Shown: positions 34,242 through 45,064, counted from the stretch's first letter. The stretch is 64,000 nucleotides of DNA from an uncultured Flavobacterium sp. (GCF_943913405.1 NZ_CALTYA010000004.1:103393-167392); one strand, 5' to 3'. Numbers and translations: made by a program. The notes: generated from the sequence alone by a model not told the origin.

Positions 34242-36452
34242 CTAATTTGTAATTAATTTATAATTGCCTTTCCACTCATATGTTTTTCCGTTTGCTGATA
34301 ATTTGTGTTTTGCATCGGCTTTGGATTTTTTATTTGTGAAAAGCAACGTGTACGTTTTTTTATTTTTTAGGCTTACTGAAATCGCCGTGTAGTTTTCGTC
34401 TTGTTTCAAAATTTGGATATTTTCTACTTTTGAATGCGGATCTTGAACCGATTCTAACTTTGGATCAAAGCTTCCGTGGGGTTCGATAACGCTTACGAAA
34501 GTGTAATCTTTCTTGTTGGCGTTTCTAATTAAATATCCTGATTCATTTCTTAAATTAAAATTTGGATCGTTTGCTCCCAATCTTGTAAAGAACAGTTTGC
34601 TGTTTTCATCGGTGATTGTTGAAATCGTATAAAAACGGCTGTCGTTTAGCCAAGTGAATTTTGAGATTCCGTTGTTTCCTTTTGATTCGGCAAGGTTCCA
34701 TAAATGCTGATAACCGTTGTCTTTTCCTAATGGAGAGAGCGCAGTCAAAGAAGGTTCGTATTTAAAATCTGTTTCCATAATATGTCCGTTGAACATAAAA
34801 TTCAAGTCATATTGATGGCTTTCTTTTGATTTCAATGTGTAAATATCTAAGATGAAAGGCGTTTCTTCTCCGATCAAAGCGACCGTTCTTTGCATTTCAA
34901 CTCCGGCATACGCATTTTTTTCTACGGCACTAGAAATCTGGATTACTTCTGGATTTGAAATATCACCGAAAATTGGTTCCGGAGCGGTTTTTTCTGCTAC
35001 TTTCCAATCGCCGCCGAAGTTTGATTTTTCGTCAACGATTACCGTGTTGTGCGCGATGGATTGCTGTGCCCAAGATTTATTTTCATCTAAATACCTGCCT
35101 CCGCTTTTTGATTCTACATTTAAAAAACGCGCTGCGCCGTAATCTTGCAAGATTTCGTTTCCGTTGTTGTAAAGCAGAATTCCCAAACGGTCAAAATGTC
35201 CGTGGCCCATTCCTTGCGAAGCGTATTTGAAAATAGCCGTCAATTGTTCGTCTTTTTTCTTCGTATGCATTCTGAAAATCGACAATCCGCCAGAATAAGC
35301 TTCAGGTCCGTCAGCAATCAGCATCGGATTTTTAACGAATTCTTGTTTTTTCATTCCTTGCAAAGCTTCTGCCGCTTTTAATCCAGCGCCTGTTACCGAC
35401 ACTTCGTTTTGTTGCAAAACCACTGGAAGAATTGCGGTTTCATTGTAATTTTCAAAGACAATATTCGTCGCAAAAACTAATTCTTCTGTCATGAAATTCT
35501 TTTCTTTCAAAGCATCATTTATCGGGAAAAAATAACCGTTTCCGTCGGTCAGTTGCAAAACTGTATTTGTGGCTTTTTTCAAGACTTGATTTCTGTATTC
35601 AAAAATCTTGATTTCAGGCTGGTTTCTGTTGATTGCTTCGGCAAAAACCATGAAAGGTTGCAAGGCATATCTTTGGTAATAAGGGCCTTCAGAATAATAT
35701 CCGTCAGGAGAAAAAAGCAGATCGATCTGCTTCATGAAACCTGTTTTTTTGTCTTTGGCAGAACCGTAAAGTGCGCGGTCCACCATGTCTTTGTCGTTTA
35801 AAACATAACCCGTCATTCCGACAGCAGCAACAGCCCAAGTTCCGTGATTGTGGATTTTGTTGAAGGTATCTTTTCCGCCTTCGCTTTCACTTAAAAAGGA
35901 AGCCATGCTTCTAAAAACATCTTTTTCAATGATTTCACGATTTTTATCAGAAATGCTTTCTTTTACCAAATCATAGGCTTGGATTCCGTGCACCAGCCAA
36001 ACGCAGTCGTTCAAGCCTTGCCAGAATAATTTGCCTGAATTTTGCTCTGCTTTTCTCTTCGGATGCAAAGGCAAACCTGGATAAATTTTAGCGTAGCCCA
36101 AAAGCATATCTTCCACAAATTGCGCATATTTTTTCTCTCCCGTAATTTGGAAAGTCAAACCTGCGTAATACATATCGCGGTAGTTTTTCTTGTGTTTTTC
36201 GTGCGTGTAACCGCCACCGTTATCCACAGGAACTGGCACCTCGATTGGTTTTTCCAATGCTTTGTCAGCGCCTTTTTTTACTTTGGAATACGATTTTTCT
36301 AAGATCTTATAATCACCTAAATGCTGGCTGATACCTTTTGCTTCTGATTTTGACAAAAGCAACAACGGCTCATAATTTTGGGCAAAAGCAGTATCTGACA
36401 GCACCATAAAAAGTGCCGTCAAACCTATTGCTTTTATTGTTTTAAATTTCAT
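34242..36452 (-). CDS. PL17 exolytic oligoalginate lyase
   Basis: A 736-residue protein with a signal peptide (ending AFAQ), an alpha/alpha-toroid alginate-lyase domain (about 30-370) and a C-terminal heparinase II/III-type beta domain (about 385-700). Catalytic residues known from Saccharophagus Alg17C align well: Asn202 and His203 in IHNHGTWAV, Tyr259 in EGPYYQRYAL. HGHFDRLGILLYNNG in the beta domain is the metal-binding segment. It removes unsaturated monomers from the ends of oligoalginate, in the periplasm or at the inner face of the outer membrane. It is 12 bp downstream of the TIG-domain protein gene. Confidence 0.93.
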   Translation of the reverse strand: MKFKTIKAIGLTALFMVLSDTAFAQNYEPLLLLSKSEAKGISQHLGDYKILEKSYSKVKKGADKALEKPIEVPVPVDNGGGYTHEKHKKNYRDMYYAGLTFQITGEKKYAQFVEDMLLGYAKIYPGLPLHPKRKAEQNSGKLFWQGLNDCVWLVHGIQAYDLVKESISDKNREIIEKDVFRSMASFLSESEGGKDTFNKIHNHGTWAVAAVGMTGYVLNDKDMVDRALYGSAKDKKTGFMKQIDLLFSPDGYYSEGPYYQRYALQPFMVFAEAINRNQPEIKIFEYRNQVLKKATNTVLQLTDGNGYFFPINDALKEKNFMTEELVFATNIVFENYNETAILPVVLQQNEVSVTGAGLKAAEALQGMKKQEFVKNPMLIADGPEAYSGGLSIFRMHTKKKDEQLTAIFKYASQGMGHGHFDRLGILLYNNGNEILQDYGAARFLNVESKSGGRYLDENKSWAQQSIAHNTVIVDEKSNFGGDWKVAEKTAPEPIFGDISNPEVIQISSAVEKNAYAGVEMQRTVALIGEETPFILDIYTLKSKESHQYDLNFMFNGHIMETDFKYEPSLTALSPLGKDNGYQHLWNLAESKGNNGISKFTWLNDSRFYTISTITDENSKLFFTRLGANDPNFNLRNESGYLIRNANKKDYTFVSVIEPHGSFDPKLESVQDPHSKVENIQILKQDENYTAISVSLKNKKTYTLLFTNKKSKADAKHKLSANGKTYEWKGNYKLITN

Positions 36453-36464
36453 GCTATTCTTTTA

Positions 36465-37901
36465 TTAATTAAATGAATTGGTCAAATCGATTGCACCAAC
36501 TCCTGTTAAAACCTCATCAGTGATAATGAACCAATCTGCATTCATTTCTAAAGGAACATTCGCTTGGTTATCTGTCAAATAGTTCATTCTGAAGTAATTT
36601 CCGCTCACAAAATCAGAAGCTGTAACTGTTGGAAATACATCTCTCAAACGAACGGCAACCAATTTCCATTCGCCATTTGTATTGTAATGCACTAATTTTT
36701 TGCTAACAGTTGAAGTCGCATATAATTTTAAAGTTGGCGTAGTATTATTAGTATTCAGCCAAAAATGCAATACCGGATTGTTGTTGAAAGCACCGTTGTC
36801 AAAAACTGTTTTCCAAGTAGTATTTGTCGCAAAAGAGAATCTCATGTAAGCAATACTGTTTCCGTTTGCATTCGGTGAAAGCATTTTTAAGTGGTGGTAA
36901 TTTGTACTATTTGGAAATGGCGGTTGTGCCACAGTTCCGTTTAATTGGTTTGCAGTAATTTGTGCCGCTAAACCAGCCGTAACTACTTCCATTCCTTGTG
37001 CTTCGAAATTGAAATACGTTTGAACATCACGATTAATATACGCCACTGGATCGCTTACTACTTGCATTCCGTCGCCATAAACTAATGTGATTGGGTAAAA
37101 ACCTGTTAACAAAGAAGCTGGCGCGTCGAAAGTCACACTCGTTGGCGTTACGACTGGCGCTGTGATTGGCGTTGTTCCAAAAAGCACGCTCGTTACTAGA
37201 TTCATATCTGTTCCGCCGATTACAACCGGACTTCCTTTAATTACTGCTTTTGGGAAACCTGTAACTTCTGGTGTTGGAATATCGATTGTGAAATTTTCAG
37301 AAAGCGTTTCGAAAACTTCGCCTGCTAAAGTATTGTAGCCAAACTTTACCGTCAAAGGACTCGGACCTGTGTTTGGCGTTTTAACGATGATTGTTCTGTC
37401 GTCTTGTGATTCAATAATTCCGTCTACAGTTCCAAAAGTAATTCTAGTCACAACACCAAGATTTGTTCCGGTAATTGTGATATTTTCGTTCACGATTTTA
37501 GTTTCTGGAAAATCTGAAGTGATTACCGGAACTGGATAAGTGATTGTCAAATTTTCTGTAGAAACAGCTACTTTACCAGAATCTGTTGTCAATTTTAAAA
37601 CTCCCGCAACAGCATTTGCCGGAACTTTTATAATCATTATTTTAGCATTTTCGCGAGAATAAATTTCAGCTTGAACATCGCCGATATAAGCTTTTGTTAC
37701 GAAATTTAAGTTCGTTCCTGTAATCGTTACCAAACCTTGAATTGGCGCAGAACCAGGTGAAAATGATTCGATTGTAGGTTGTGCTGCAAGAATTTCTTCG
37801 AAAGTTTTGTCAACTTCGGTATCAGCGTCGCAGGCCAAAACAGTCACTGCCAAGATCAGGCAGAGGAATCTGTATAATTTTTTATGTATACTATTTTTCA
37901 T
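36465..37901 (-). CDS. IPT/TIG-domain surface glycan-binding lipoprotein
   Basis: A 478-residue lipoprotein (signal ending VLACD). Four IPT/TIG beta-sandwich repeats cover about residues 40-295, each with a pattern such as GLVTITGTNLNFVTKAYIGD or ENITITGTNLGVVTRITFG. The last 180 residues form a jelly-roll-like domain rich in Asn and aromatics, a likely alginate-binding module. In SusC/SusD loci such proteins (SGBP or SusE position) hold polysaccharide at the surface. An acidic LES-type signal after the Cys (DADTE) favours surface display. Confidence 0.75.
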   Translation of the reverse strand: MKNSIHKKLYRFLCLILAVTVLACDADTEVDKTFEEILAAQPTIESFSPGSAPIQGLVTITGTNLNFVTKAYIGDVQAEIYSRENAKIMIIKVPANAVAGVLKLTTDSGKVAVSTENLTITYPVPVITSDFPETKIVNENITITGTNLGVVTRITFGTVDGIIESQDDRTIIVKTPNTGPSPLTVKFGYNTLAGEVFETLSENFTIDIPTPEVTGFPKAVIKGSPVVIGGTDMNLVTSVLFGTTPITAPVVTPTSVTFDAPASLLTGFYPITLVYGDGMQVVSDPVAYINRDVQTYFNFEAQGMEVVTAGLAAQITANQLNGTVAQPPFPNSTNYHHLKMLSPNANGNSIAYMRFSFATNTTWKTVFDNGAFNNNPVLHFWLNTNNTTPTLKLYATSTVSKKLVHYNTNGEWKLVAVRLRDVFPTVTASDFVSGNYFRMNYLTDNQANVPLEMNADWFIITDEVLTGVGAIDLTNSFN

Positions 37902-37920
37902 GTTTTTTCTTTTAGTAAGA

Positions 37921-40218
37921 TTATTTTATAGCTAAAATTCCGATGTCTTTTTTGTCAGTTCCTGCGTTTTTCAAAGGCGATTTGTCTTTTGGAAGAAAAG
38001 TTTCTAAACTTTGGAACGAAGGATTTTTATCGCTTATGTTTTCGGAAACTACGCCTGAATCCATTTTTAATTCTCCAGAATTGTAAACAACCGCATTTTT
38101 AATCGAGTTGTTTTTTCCGGTCAAGCGAATTGGATTTTTCACTTTTGAATTATCGTAGAAAACCGTATTGGTAATTTTTACATTCACGATTCCTTTGTTT
38201 TGGAAGACATAATCTTTCTCTTGCGATCCAATTTTTGTAAAAATACAGTGGTCAATTACCAGATTGCCACCACGAGTCGATTCGTCGTTACCTCCTCTGT
38301 AATAATGCAAAACCCATTGAGAGAAATCTGAAAAAACAGTATTTTCAAGGATTACATTTTCAGCATTGTATTTTCCTGTATCGTCTTTTTCTGAAGAAAG
38401 ATTCAGTCCACGGAAATTATTTTTCAAAACTGAATTGCTGATTTTGATAGTGTCAGCGAAAGTTCCTTTTGAAGCTTTTAAAATACCGCCGCCTTCTGCG
38501 TTTGTAAAATCTGAGATTACTGACTTATTTATAAAAATGCTGTAAGATCCTGGAGTGTCTTCCTTTGGAGAAACAATTGCATATTTTAAAGCAGGCGTTG
38601 TTTTTGCACAAAGCACTATGTTTTCAAGCGACAATCTTGCTCCAGATTCCATTCTGATCAGATAATTTGACATTTTTTCTGCATCTGGATTAAAGCTGAT
38701 TACTGGTTTTGAAGCTGTATTTTCTCCTTCAATCGTAATATTATCAGCAATCACCAATGAGCGGTCTAAAATGTAATTCCCAGAAGACAATACTAATTTT
38801 GTTTTACCTTTCGATTTTTTAAGCGCTTTTTCTAAAGTTCCAGTTCCTGGCTCCACTTTTATCGTTTCTTCTTGAACTGTTACTTTTGGCGTTTTTGGAT
38901 TCCAAGAAACGCCTGTTTTGTTAACTATTACTTTTTCAAAAACGTTGAAATCAATTCCAAAATTTCCTTTTGGAACATTAATTTCTCCTTCTTTTTTCCA
39001 AGACAATTTTTTAGCTGTAAAGCCTCCTAATTTTTTAGTATTTTGAGAATCAATCGTATTGTTTTTGAAAGTGATTCCTTTTAAATCATCAAAGGCAACT
39101 AATGCTTCAGAATTATTTTCTGAATAAATAACGTTGTTTGAAATTTCAGAAGTTATCGGTGCCAAAGATCTTTCCTCATCTTTTCCAGCTCCCAATTGAA
39201 AGGCACTGCAATTGTAAAAAACATTGTTCACTACTTTTGCATTTTTCACTTGGTTGTAACGATTCAACGGACTGTTTGGAACGCCGTTCATAATCACTAA
39301 AGAACCACGAAAATCTTGTCCGGTCAATCCTGAGAAATAATTATTTTTAACCATATGGCCTTCGTTAATGATTCTCACGCCGCCAGTATAAGGCTGATTA
39401 TTTCCAAGAAACACATTATTTTCTACTAAACAATCATTGCCGTGGCGAAAAACCATGGAACCTTGAGATTCTAGAAACAAATTATTTCTGAACGTATTTT
39501 TGCAAGACTTGTTTGAAATGATTTCTACTTCGCCGTTGCATTTTTCAAATTTGTTCCATTCTACAATTGTGTTGGAATCGAACATAGAATTATGGCTTGT
39601 TCCGATTCTTATCGTTTCGCCACCGTTTGATCCCAAAGGCGGGCGTTCTCCGAAATAATTATGGTCAATTCTATGATTGTTTTGAATATTTTCTTCGCCT
39701 TTCAGCCAAACTACCAAAGTACAGCCGTCGTTATTTTTTCCGGCTACGTAATTATTGTCGAAACGATTGTTTTTTCCCCACAATTCAACCCAATGATTGG
39801 ACTCTGTTTTTGTGGCCGGATTGTAATCTGTGATCGCACAATTTGTAACTCTTGAATTCGTAGCTACTTTGCTTTTATCGATGAAAGAAATCACGAATTT
39901 GCTGTAACCGTCTTTGAACCAAAGTCCTTTTGCGACCAAATATTCTCCTGATAATTTCAAAGAAGAATTTCCTGAAAGGATAACTTTTCCTGGCGTTTCA
40001 GCTTCTAAGAAAATTGAATCTTTTGAAGCTCCGACTGCGTTGAAATTGATTTCGGTGTCTTTCCAGATTCCGTTTGACATGATGATTCTGTCACCTGGTT
40101 TTACTGAAGCTACCGCCGATTTCAATTCCGAAGGATTCGTGACTTTTATTTCTGCAGCATTTGCATATCCTGAAAAGATACAAATTGCTGTCAATAATGA
40201 ATATTTTAAAATTTTCAT
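37921..40218 (-). CDS. PL6 alginate lyase, two-domain form
   Basis: A 765-residue protein with a signal peptide (ending NAAE) and two parallel beta-helix domains (about 22-420 and 440-760). Lys237 (IISNKSCKN) and Arg258 (MVFRHGN) are 21 residues apart as in PL6 lyases such as AlyGC (K220/R241); Glu230 and Glu232 match the calcium ligands. The second domain lacks a second pair of such residues and is probably for dimerisation or fold support. It splits alginate or MG blocks by beta-elimination. No sorting domain: periplasmic or membrane-associated. Confidence 0.92.
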   Translation of the reverse strand: MKILKYSLLTAICIFSGYANAAEIKVTNPSELKSAVASVKPGDRIIMSNGIWKDTEINFNAVGASKDSIFLEAETPGKVILSGNSSLKLSGEYLVAKGLWFKDGYSKFVISFIDKSKVATNSRVTNCAITDYNPATKTESNHWVELWGKNNRFDNNYVAGKNNDGCTLVVWLKGEENIQNNHRIDHNYFGERPPLGSNGGETIRIGTSHNSMFDSNTIVEWNKFEKCNGEVEIISNKSCKNTFRNNLFLESQGSMVFRHGNDCLVENNVFLGNNQPYTGGVRIINEGHMVKNNYFSGLTGQDFRGSLVIMNGVPNSPLNRYNQVKNAKVVNNVFYNCSAFQLGAGKDEERSLAPITSEISNNVIYSENNSEALVAFDDLKGITFKNNTIDSQNTKKLGGFTAKKLSWKKEGEINVPKGNFGIDFNVFEKVIVNKTGVSWNPKTPKVTVQEETIKVEPGTGTLEKALKKSKGKTKLVLSSGNYILDRSLVIADNITIEGENTASKPVISFNPDAEKMSNYLIRMESGARLSLENIVLCAKTTPALKYAIVSPKEDTPGSYSIFINKSVISDFTNAEGGGILKASKGTFADTIKISNSVLKNNFRGLNLSSEKDDTGKYNAENVILENTVFSDFSQWVLHYYRGGNDESTRGGNLVIDHCIFTKIGSQEKDYVFQNKGIVNVKITNTVFYDNSKVKNPIRLTGKNNSIKNAVVYNSGELKMDSGVVSENISDKNPSFQSLETFLPKDKSPLKNAGTDKKDIGILAIK

Positions 40219-40231
40219 ACCTTATAAAATA

Positions 40232-41725
40232 TTAATAGCCAGTGTTTTGAGCTATGTTTGGATTAAGGTCAATTTCATATTGCGGAATCGGCAGCAAAAT
40301 TTGATAATGCTGTAAAGCGCCAGTGTTCAAAGAAGGATGCGCCGGATCGTTATATTGGAATTCTGTAGCAAAATGCTGTGACATGACTGCTTCTGCCCTG
40401 CCCGTTCTTACCAAGTCAAACCAACGGTGATTTTCGAAGCCGAACTCTAATCTTCTTTCTTTTTCCAAAGCAACTTTGAAGTCGAAATAAGTAGCAACCT
40501 GGCTCATTGTCAAAGCCACAGAAGCTCCTAAAGAACGTGTTCTTACTTCATTCAAATACCCCAAGGCCTCTGGAGTCGGACCGCTTTTTTGATTAATCGC
40601 TTCGGCTAAAAGCAATAAAGCATCAGCATAACGAAGCACAATCCAGTCACTTCCACCATCATCAACTGCGTTAAAAGGCGAATTATATTTTGTAACATGC
40701 CTGTCAGCACGAACTGCATTATTGAAGCCAAGCCAAGTGTCAGCCATCGAAGGCGCTTTTCTCGGGTCAGAAACTCCGTAAGCATTTGACATGCTTTCTG
40801 TTGGAACGTTCAAGCCGTCACCATTCCCAAAAACTACGTAATTATCACTTTGAAGCGGTGCAAAAAAGTTTGGATGCGGCGAACCTAATCCAACGCTGCC
40901 CGATTGGTAACGAACTGCGAACAAAATTTCATTGTTATATTCATTTGAAAGGCTGAAAACTGAAGCATAAGTTGGTTGCAATCCAAAATTTCCAGATACA
41001 ACTTCTTCTAAAACAGTTTTTGCTTCGTCTAAATTATCATCTCCTCCAGCAGTCAAAAGTGCTTTTCCTAGCAACGTTTTTGCAGCATCTGCAGCAACTC
41101 TTCCAAGACTTGCGCCACCTTGAGTTGGAGGCAGCATTTCTGAAGCCATTCTCAAGTCATTGATGATAAATGCATAAACCTCAGACTGCGGACTTCTGTC
41201 CATAGTTTTTGCTTGCAATCCAGAAACTGGTTCTGTCACGATGAAAACGCCACCCCAAAGCCTTACCAAATTAAAGTAAGCGTGCGCTCTTAAGAAACGG
41301 GCTTCACCTTCAAATTTATTGCGTAGCGCTGGATCACTTACCACATCTAAATTTTTCAATACTACATTTGAAAGATTGATGGTTCTGTAGCAAGCCTGCC
41401 AATATTCTTTAAGATACACATTTTGAGAACTTTGCACAAAACGGTCAATTTCTCTTACCGCCAAATCCTTTGTTTCTGTAGAATTTGGGTTCATATAAGT
41501 ATTGTCAGAACGAACTTCCGTAAGCATCCATTCTCTGTTTTGTATTCCGTGAAGACTGCTGTAAATACCGATAACGGCAAGATTTACTTCTTCAGCATTT
41601 TTGTAAAATCCGTCAGCACCAATTTCTGAAACTGGCTGCAGATCGAGTGTCTCGTTACAACTTGCAAAAAACAAAGCCGTACTCAAGCATATAATTTTAA
41701 TAAAAGAAGATTTATATAGTTTCAT
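40232..41725 (-). CDS. susD: SusD-like alginate oligosaccharide-binding lipoprotein
   Basis: A 497-residue RagB/SusD-family lipoprotein (signal ending FFASC). Features: LDLQPVSEIGADGFYKNAEEV, TPR-like helices including FLRAHAYFNLVRLWGGVFIV, and the C-terminal ERRLEFGFENHRWFDLVRTG with an ending that places the last strand NIAQNTGY. It forms the lid over the SusC channel and captures oligosaccharides. Gaps of 12 bp to susC and 13 bp to PL6 place it in the main operon. Confidence 0.95.
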   Translation of the reverse strand: MKLYKSSFIKIICLSTALFFASCNETLDLQPVSEIGADGFYKNAEEVNLAVIGIYSSLHGIQNREWMLTEVRSDNTYMNPNSTETKDLAVREIDRFVQSSQNVYLKEYWQACYRTINLSNVVLKNLDVVSDPALRNKFEGEARFLRAHAYFNLVRLWGGVFIVTEPVSGLQAKTMDRSPQSEVYAFIINDLRMASEMLPPTQGGASLGRVAADAAKTLLGKALLTAGGDDNLDEAKTVLEEVVSGNFGLQPTYASVFSLSNEYNNEILFAVRYQSGSVGLGSPHPNFFAPLQSDNYVVFGNGDGLNVPTESMSNAYGVSDPRKAPSMADTWLGFNNAVRADRHVTKYNSPFNAVDDGGSDWIVLRYADALLLLAEAINQKSGPTPEALGYLNEVRTRSLGASVALTMSQVATYFDFKVALEKERRLEFGFENHRWFDLVRTGRAEAVMSQHFATEFQYNDPAHPSLNTGALQHYQILLPIPQYEIDLNPNIAQNTGY

Positions 41726-41737
41726 AACTTATGTTTT

Positions 41738-44700
41738 TTAGAAATTAATATCGATACCAAAAGAAATTGTACGTTGTACCGGGAAAGCCCCTCTTTGATA
41801 ACCAGACATCAATGGCGAAGCATAAACACCGCTAGTTGTGATTCCTTCTGGATTTAATCCCCAGAAATCAGATGCTTTTATGTAAAGAAGATTTTCTCCT
41901 GAGAAATAAAATCTTGCTTTTTTAAGACCAATTTTTTTGATGAAATCTTCAGGAACTGTGTATCCCAAAGTCACTGTTCTCAATGACATGTAAGAAGCAT
42001 CTTGAATCAAATAATCTGTGTTTTGCCAAGCTCTACCGTTGTTTTCACGCGGTTTTGTTGCAGGAACTCCTTCGCTGAACCATCTTCCTTGCGTGAAATC
42101 TTTGTATAAATATCTCATCTCGTTGTAATAACCGTCTCCAAAGAAAACTTCACCTCCGACAGAACCTTGTACCAAGAAATTCAGGTCGATATTTTTATAA
42201 GTAAATGAGTTATAAAATCCCCAAGTAAAATCCGGAAAAGGACTTCCCAAAGTTGTTCTATCTGAAGCATTGATAACTCCGTCACCATTGATATCGGCAA
42301 CTCTGATTCCTCCAACGGCATCATCTGCAGAATGCGGATTATTTGCTAATTCGTCAGCACTTTGCCAAACTCCGATCATTTTATATCCGTAAAATTGGAT
42401 TGCTTTATCACCAACTTTTGCGATATATTCTTCGTTTCTTTCCCCTTGGCTGATGAATTGCGCTTCGCCACCAAGAGAAATTAATTTATTTTGGTTTGCT
42501 GAAATGTTGAAACTTGGTTTCCAAGAGAAATTCTTAGTTCTTAAATTTCCTGAAATTTCGATTTCATAACCTCTATTTTGGATTTTACCGATGTTGTTAA
42601 AAAACTGGTCGTGACCTGTGATGTAAGAAACGTTTTGCTGCAAAAGCAATTTGTCAGTCACCGAATAATAATAGTCAAAAGTCAAATTCAACTTGTTTCC
42701 GAAAAAGCTGATGTCTGCACCAGAATCATATTCTAAAGTCTGTTCCCAACCGATTTCTGGATTACCTAAAACGCTTCCGTTTTCAGCAAGACCAGAAGTC
42801 ACGCTTCCTGTTCCTGTTCCTAAAGAATAGTTTGAAGTGTAAAGCAAATTGGTGAAAGAATAATTCGTAATGTCGTTATTTCCTGTCACACCAAAGCTTG
42901 TTCTCAGCTTAAATCTATTGATAAAATCTACGTTTTCTTTCCAGAAATTTTCCTCGCTCACATTCCATCCGATAGAAGCAGAAGGGAAAAGTCCGTATTT
43001 ATTTTCAGGTCCGAAAAGTGAAGAACCGTCAGCACGCGCTGCAATTGACAAAAGATATTTGTCTTTGTAAGCATAATTCACTCTCGCCAAATAAGATACC
43101 AAACCGATGTTTTCTTTTCTTGTAAAAGTTTCGTTGGCGTCAATTACGTTGGCTGCATTAATGGTTTCGATATAATCAGACGGAAATTGAGTTCCGTAGA
43201 TTCCAGTTCCTTTGATATTTGTTTTTTGGTACGTAAAACCTCCAAGAACGTCAAAACTGTGGTTGTCATTTTTATATTTGTATGTCAGCGTATTTTCAGT
43301 CAGCAAATTCACATTCAAATTGCTGTCATCTTCCCCAATTACTTGTGCCGTTTGATCTGCTTTTGAATTACGGAAACGCTCATAATTTGAATAATCCACG
43401 TTTGCTCCTCCAGAAGTTCTGAAAGTCAAATCTTTGGTAATTTTCCAATCTAAAGCGAAATTGGTCAGCATTCTATAATCATGGAAAAGTCTTTTTTCAT
43501 TTTCCATTCTAGAAATTGGCGTGTTATTGTTCGTTCCCCAAAGTGACGTCGTGTAATTTTGAGGCACTCCATTTTCATCTGTATAATTGAAATTCACGTT
43601 GTTGAAATGCCTTCCTTGCGCATAAGAACCTTCTGGATAACCAGTCAGCGCTGCCGTATAAGCATTGTGGTAAACCGGCATAAAACTCAAAGATCTTGTC
43701 AAATCAGAATATGCGATTGTCGATCTTCTTTTGATGCTGTAAGAAGGTCTTACGTTTACGTCAAGCGTTAGTTTTGGGCTTAGTTTTGCACGAATGCGAC
43801 TTTGGAAATTCACACGTTTCAAGAAGTTATCTGACATGATTCCCTCGTCTTCAATATATTGACCAGAAACATAATAATTTGACGTTTTTCCACCGCCAGA
43901 AACATTTAATTGGTAGTTTTTGATTGTCGCAAAATTGCGCGTTCCTTCATCTTGCCAATCTGTGTTTCCACCATTATTGGCTACTTGGCGCATTCCTTTT
44001 TCACGAGCCGTGTAAGCGATTGTTCCTGGTGTTGCGCCTGTTAAGCCTGCTCTGTAATTCTCATCAAGCTGTCTTTCATTGCGAAGCATATCAGTGTATT
44101 CATACGTATCAAGAAGGTCGATTTTTTCGTAAACTGATTTTACTCCAAAATAAGACTTGAATTCATATAAAGTTTTAGTATCAGAACCTGATTTTGTAGT
44201 AATAAGGATAACTCCGTTGGCTCCGCGAGAACCATAAATTGCTGTAGAACTTGCATCTTTCAAGACTTCAACAGACTCAATCGTACTCGGATTTATAAAT
44301 TCCAAAGCATTTTGAACTGGAAAACCATCGACAACTACAAGCGGATCGCTGCTTGCGCTGATGGAACCAAGACCGCGAATTCTGATTTGTGGTGCTTCAC
44401 CAACTTCCGTAGAAATATTCTGGATTTGAAGACCTGCAATTCTTCCTTGCAAAGCCTTGTCAACTCTGGAAACTGCATTTTCGTCAAGATTTGTATTTTC
44501 TAATTTGGAAACCGATCCAGTTATAGACGATTTTTTCTGCGTACCATAACCTACTACGACAACTTCATCAAGTTTCGTTTTTTCATCGCTCAATTCTATT
44601 GAGATTTCTGTGCTTCCGTCCAATAAAATGACTCTGCTTTGTTTTCCTATAAAAGAAACTTGAATAGAACTTCCAGATTTTACTTTGATAGAAAAAGCTC

Positions 44701-44875
44701 CGTCAATATCAGTAATCACTGATTTTTTTGTTCCAAGAATTGTTACCGAAGCACCTGGAAGCGTGGAACTATCTTCAGCCGAAACGACTTTTCCGGTCAA
44801 AGTATAAGAATCTTGTGCGAAGATAAAACTCGTCAGCAGTAAAGCCGAGAGCAGAAAAAATGTTTTTAATTTCAT
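41738..44875 (-). CDS. susC: SusC-like TonB-dependent oligosaccharide transporter
   Basis: A 1045-residue outer-membrane protein. Signal peptide; carboxypeptidase-like regulatory domain (about 25-105); TonB-box region near 110 (VVVVGYGTQKKSSITGSVSKL); plug domain with PQIRIRGLGSISASSDPLVVVDGFP and SIYGSRGANGVILITTK; then a 22-strand barrel ending RTISFGIDINF. With SusD it imports alginate oligosaccharides. It is the first gene of the long minus-strand operon. The 214-bp region upstream holds the first copy of the 33-bp element, whose minus strand contains a TTG-N18-TAAAGTTG promoter-like arrangement. Confidence 0.95.
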   Translation of the reverse strand: MKLKTFFLLSALLLTSFIFAQDSYTLTGKVVSAEDSSTLPGASVTILGTKKSVITDIDGAFSIKVKSGSSIQVSFIGKQSRVILLDGSTEISIELSDEKTKLDEVVVVGYGTQKKSSITGSVSKLENTNLDENAVSRVDKALQGRIAGLQIQNISTEVGEAPQIRIRGLGSISASSDPLVVVDGFPVQNALEFINPSTIESVEVLKDASSTAIYGSRGANGVILITTKSGSDTKTLYEFKSYFGVKSVYEKIDLLDTYEYTDMLRNERQLDENYRAGLTGATPGTIAYTAREKGMRQVANNGGNTDWQDEGTRNFATIKNYQLNVSGGGKTSNYYVSGQYIEDEGIMSDNFLKRVNFQSRIRAKLSPKLTLDVNVRPSYSIKRRSTIAYSDLTRSLSFMPVYHNAYTAALTGYPEGSYAQGRHFNNVNFNYTDENGVPQNYTTSLWGTNNNTPISRMENEKRLFHDYRMLTNFALDWKITKDLTFRTSGGANVDYSNYERFRNSKADQTAQVIGEDDSNLNVNLLTENTLTYKYKNDNHSFDVLGGFTYQKTNIKGTGIYGTQFPSDYIETINAANVIDANETFTRKENIGLVSYLARVNYAYKDKYLLSIAARADGSSLFGPENKYGLFPSASIGWNVSEENFWKENVDFINRFKLRTSFGVTGNNDITNYSFTNLLYTSNYSLGTGTGSVTSGLAENGSVLGNPEIGWEQTLEYDSGADISFFGNKLNLTFDYYYSVTDKLLLQQNVSYITGHDQFFNNIGKIQNRGYEIEISGNLRTKNFSWKPSFNISANQNKLISLGGEAQFISQGERNEEYIAKVGDKAIQFYGYKMIGVWQSADELANNPHSADDAVGGIRVADINGDGVINASDRTTLGSPFPDFTWGFYNSFTYKNIDLNFLVQGSVGGEVFFGDGYYNEMRYLYKDFTQGRWFSEGVPATKPRENNGRAWQNTDYLIQDASYMSLRTVTLGYTVPEDFIKKIGLKKARFYFSGENLLYIKASDFWGLNPEGITTSGVYASPLMSGYQRGAFPVQRTISFGIDINF

Positions 44876-45001
44876 AAAATTTATTGCTTACATTCTATAA
44901 TAGTAAGGTTAAAAAACAATGGTGTTAGCCTAGTTTTTTCCTTATAAATAAACCCGATTGCTCAGATTTTCACTCTTGACACTAATGTTTAGTAAATAAT
45001 C

Positions 45002-45064
45002 CACTTCCCCAAGCGATGCAACTTTACACAATGGCCATAACCGTCAATTTCCTCTCAAAAGGAT
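45002..45064. repeat. Three-copy intergenic element, copy 1
   Basis: The first 33 bp (45002-45034, ending GCAACTTTACACAATGG) are identical to copy 2 at 46922-46954; a further 25-30 bp are similar. Copy 3 is at 48044-48077. This copy lies 126-190 bp before the susC start. On the minus strand it holds TTG, 18 bases, TAAAGTTG (7/8 match to TAnnTTTG), so it could be the susC promoter. Confidence 0.7.
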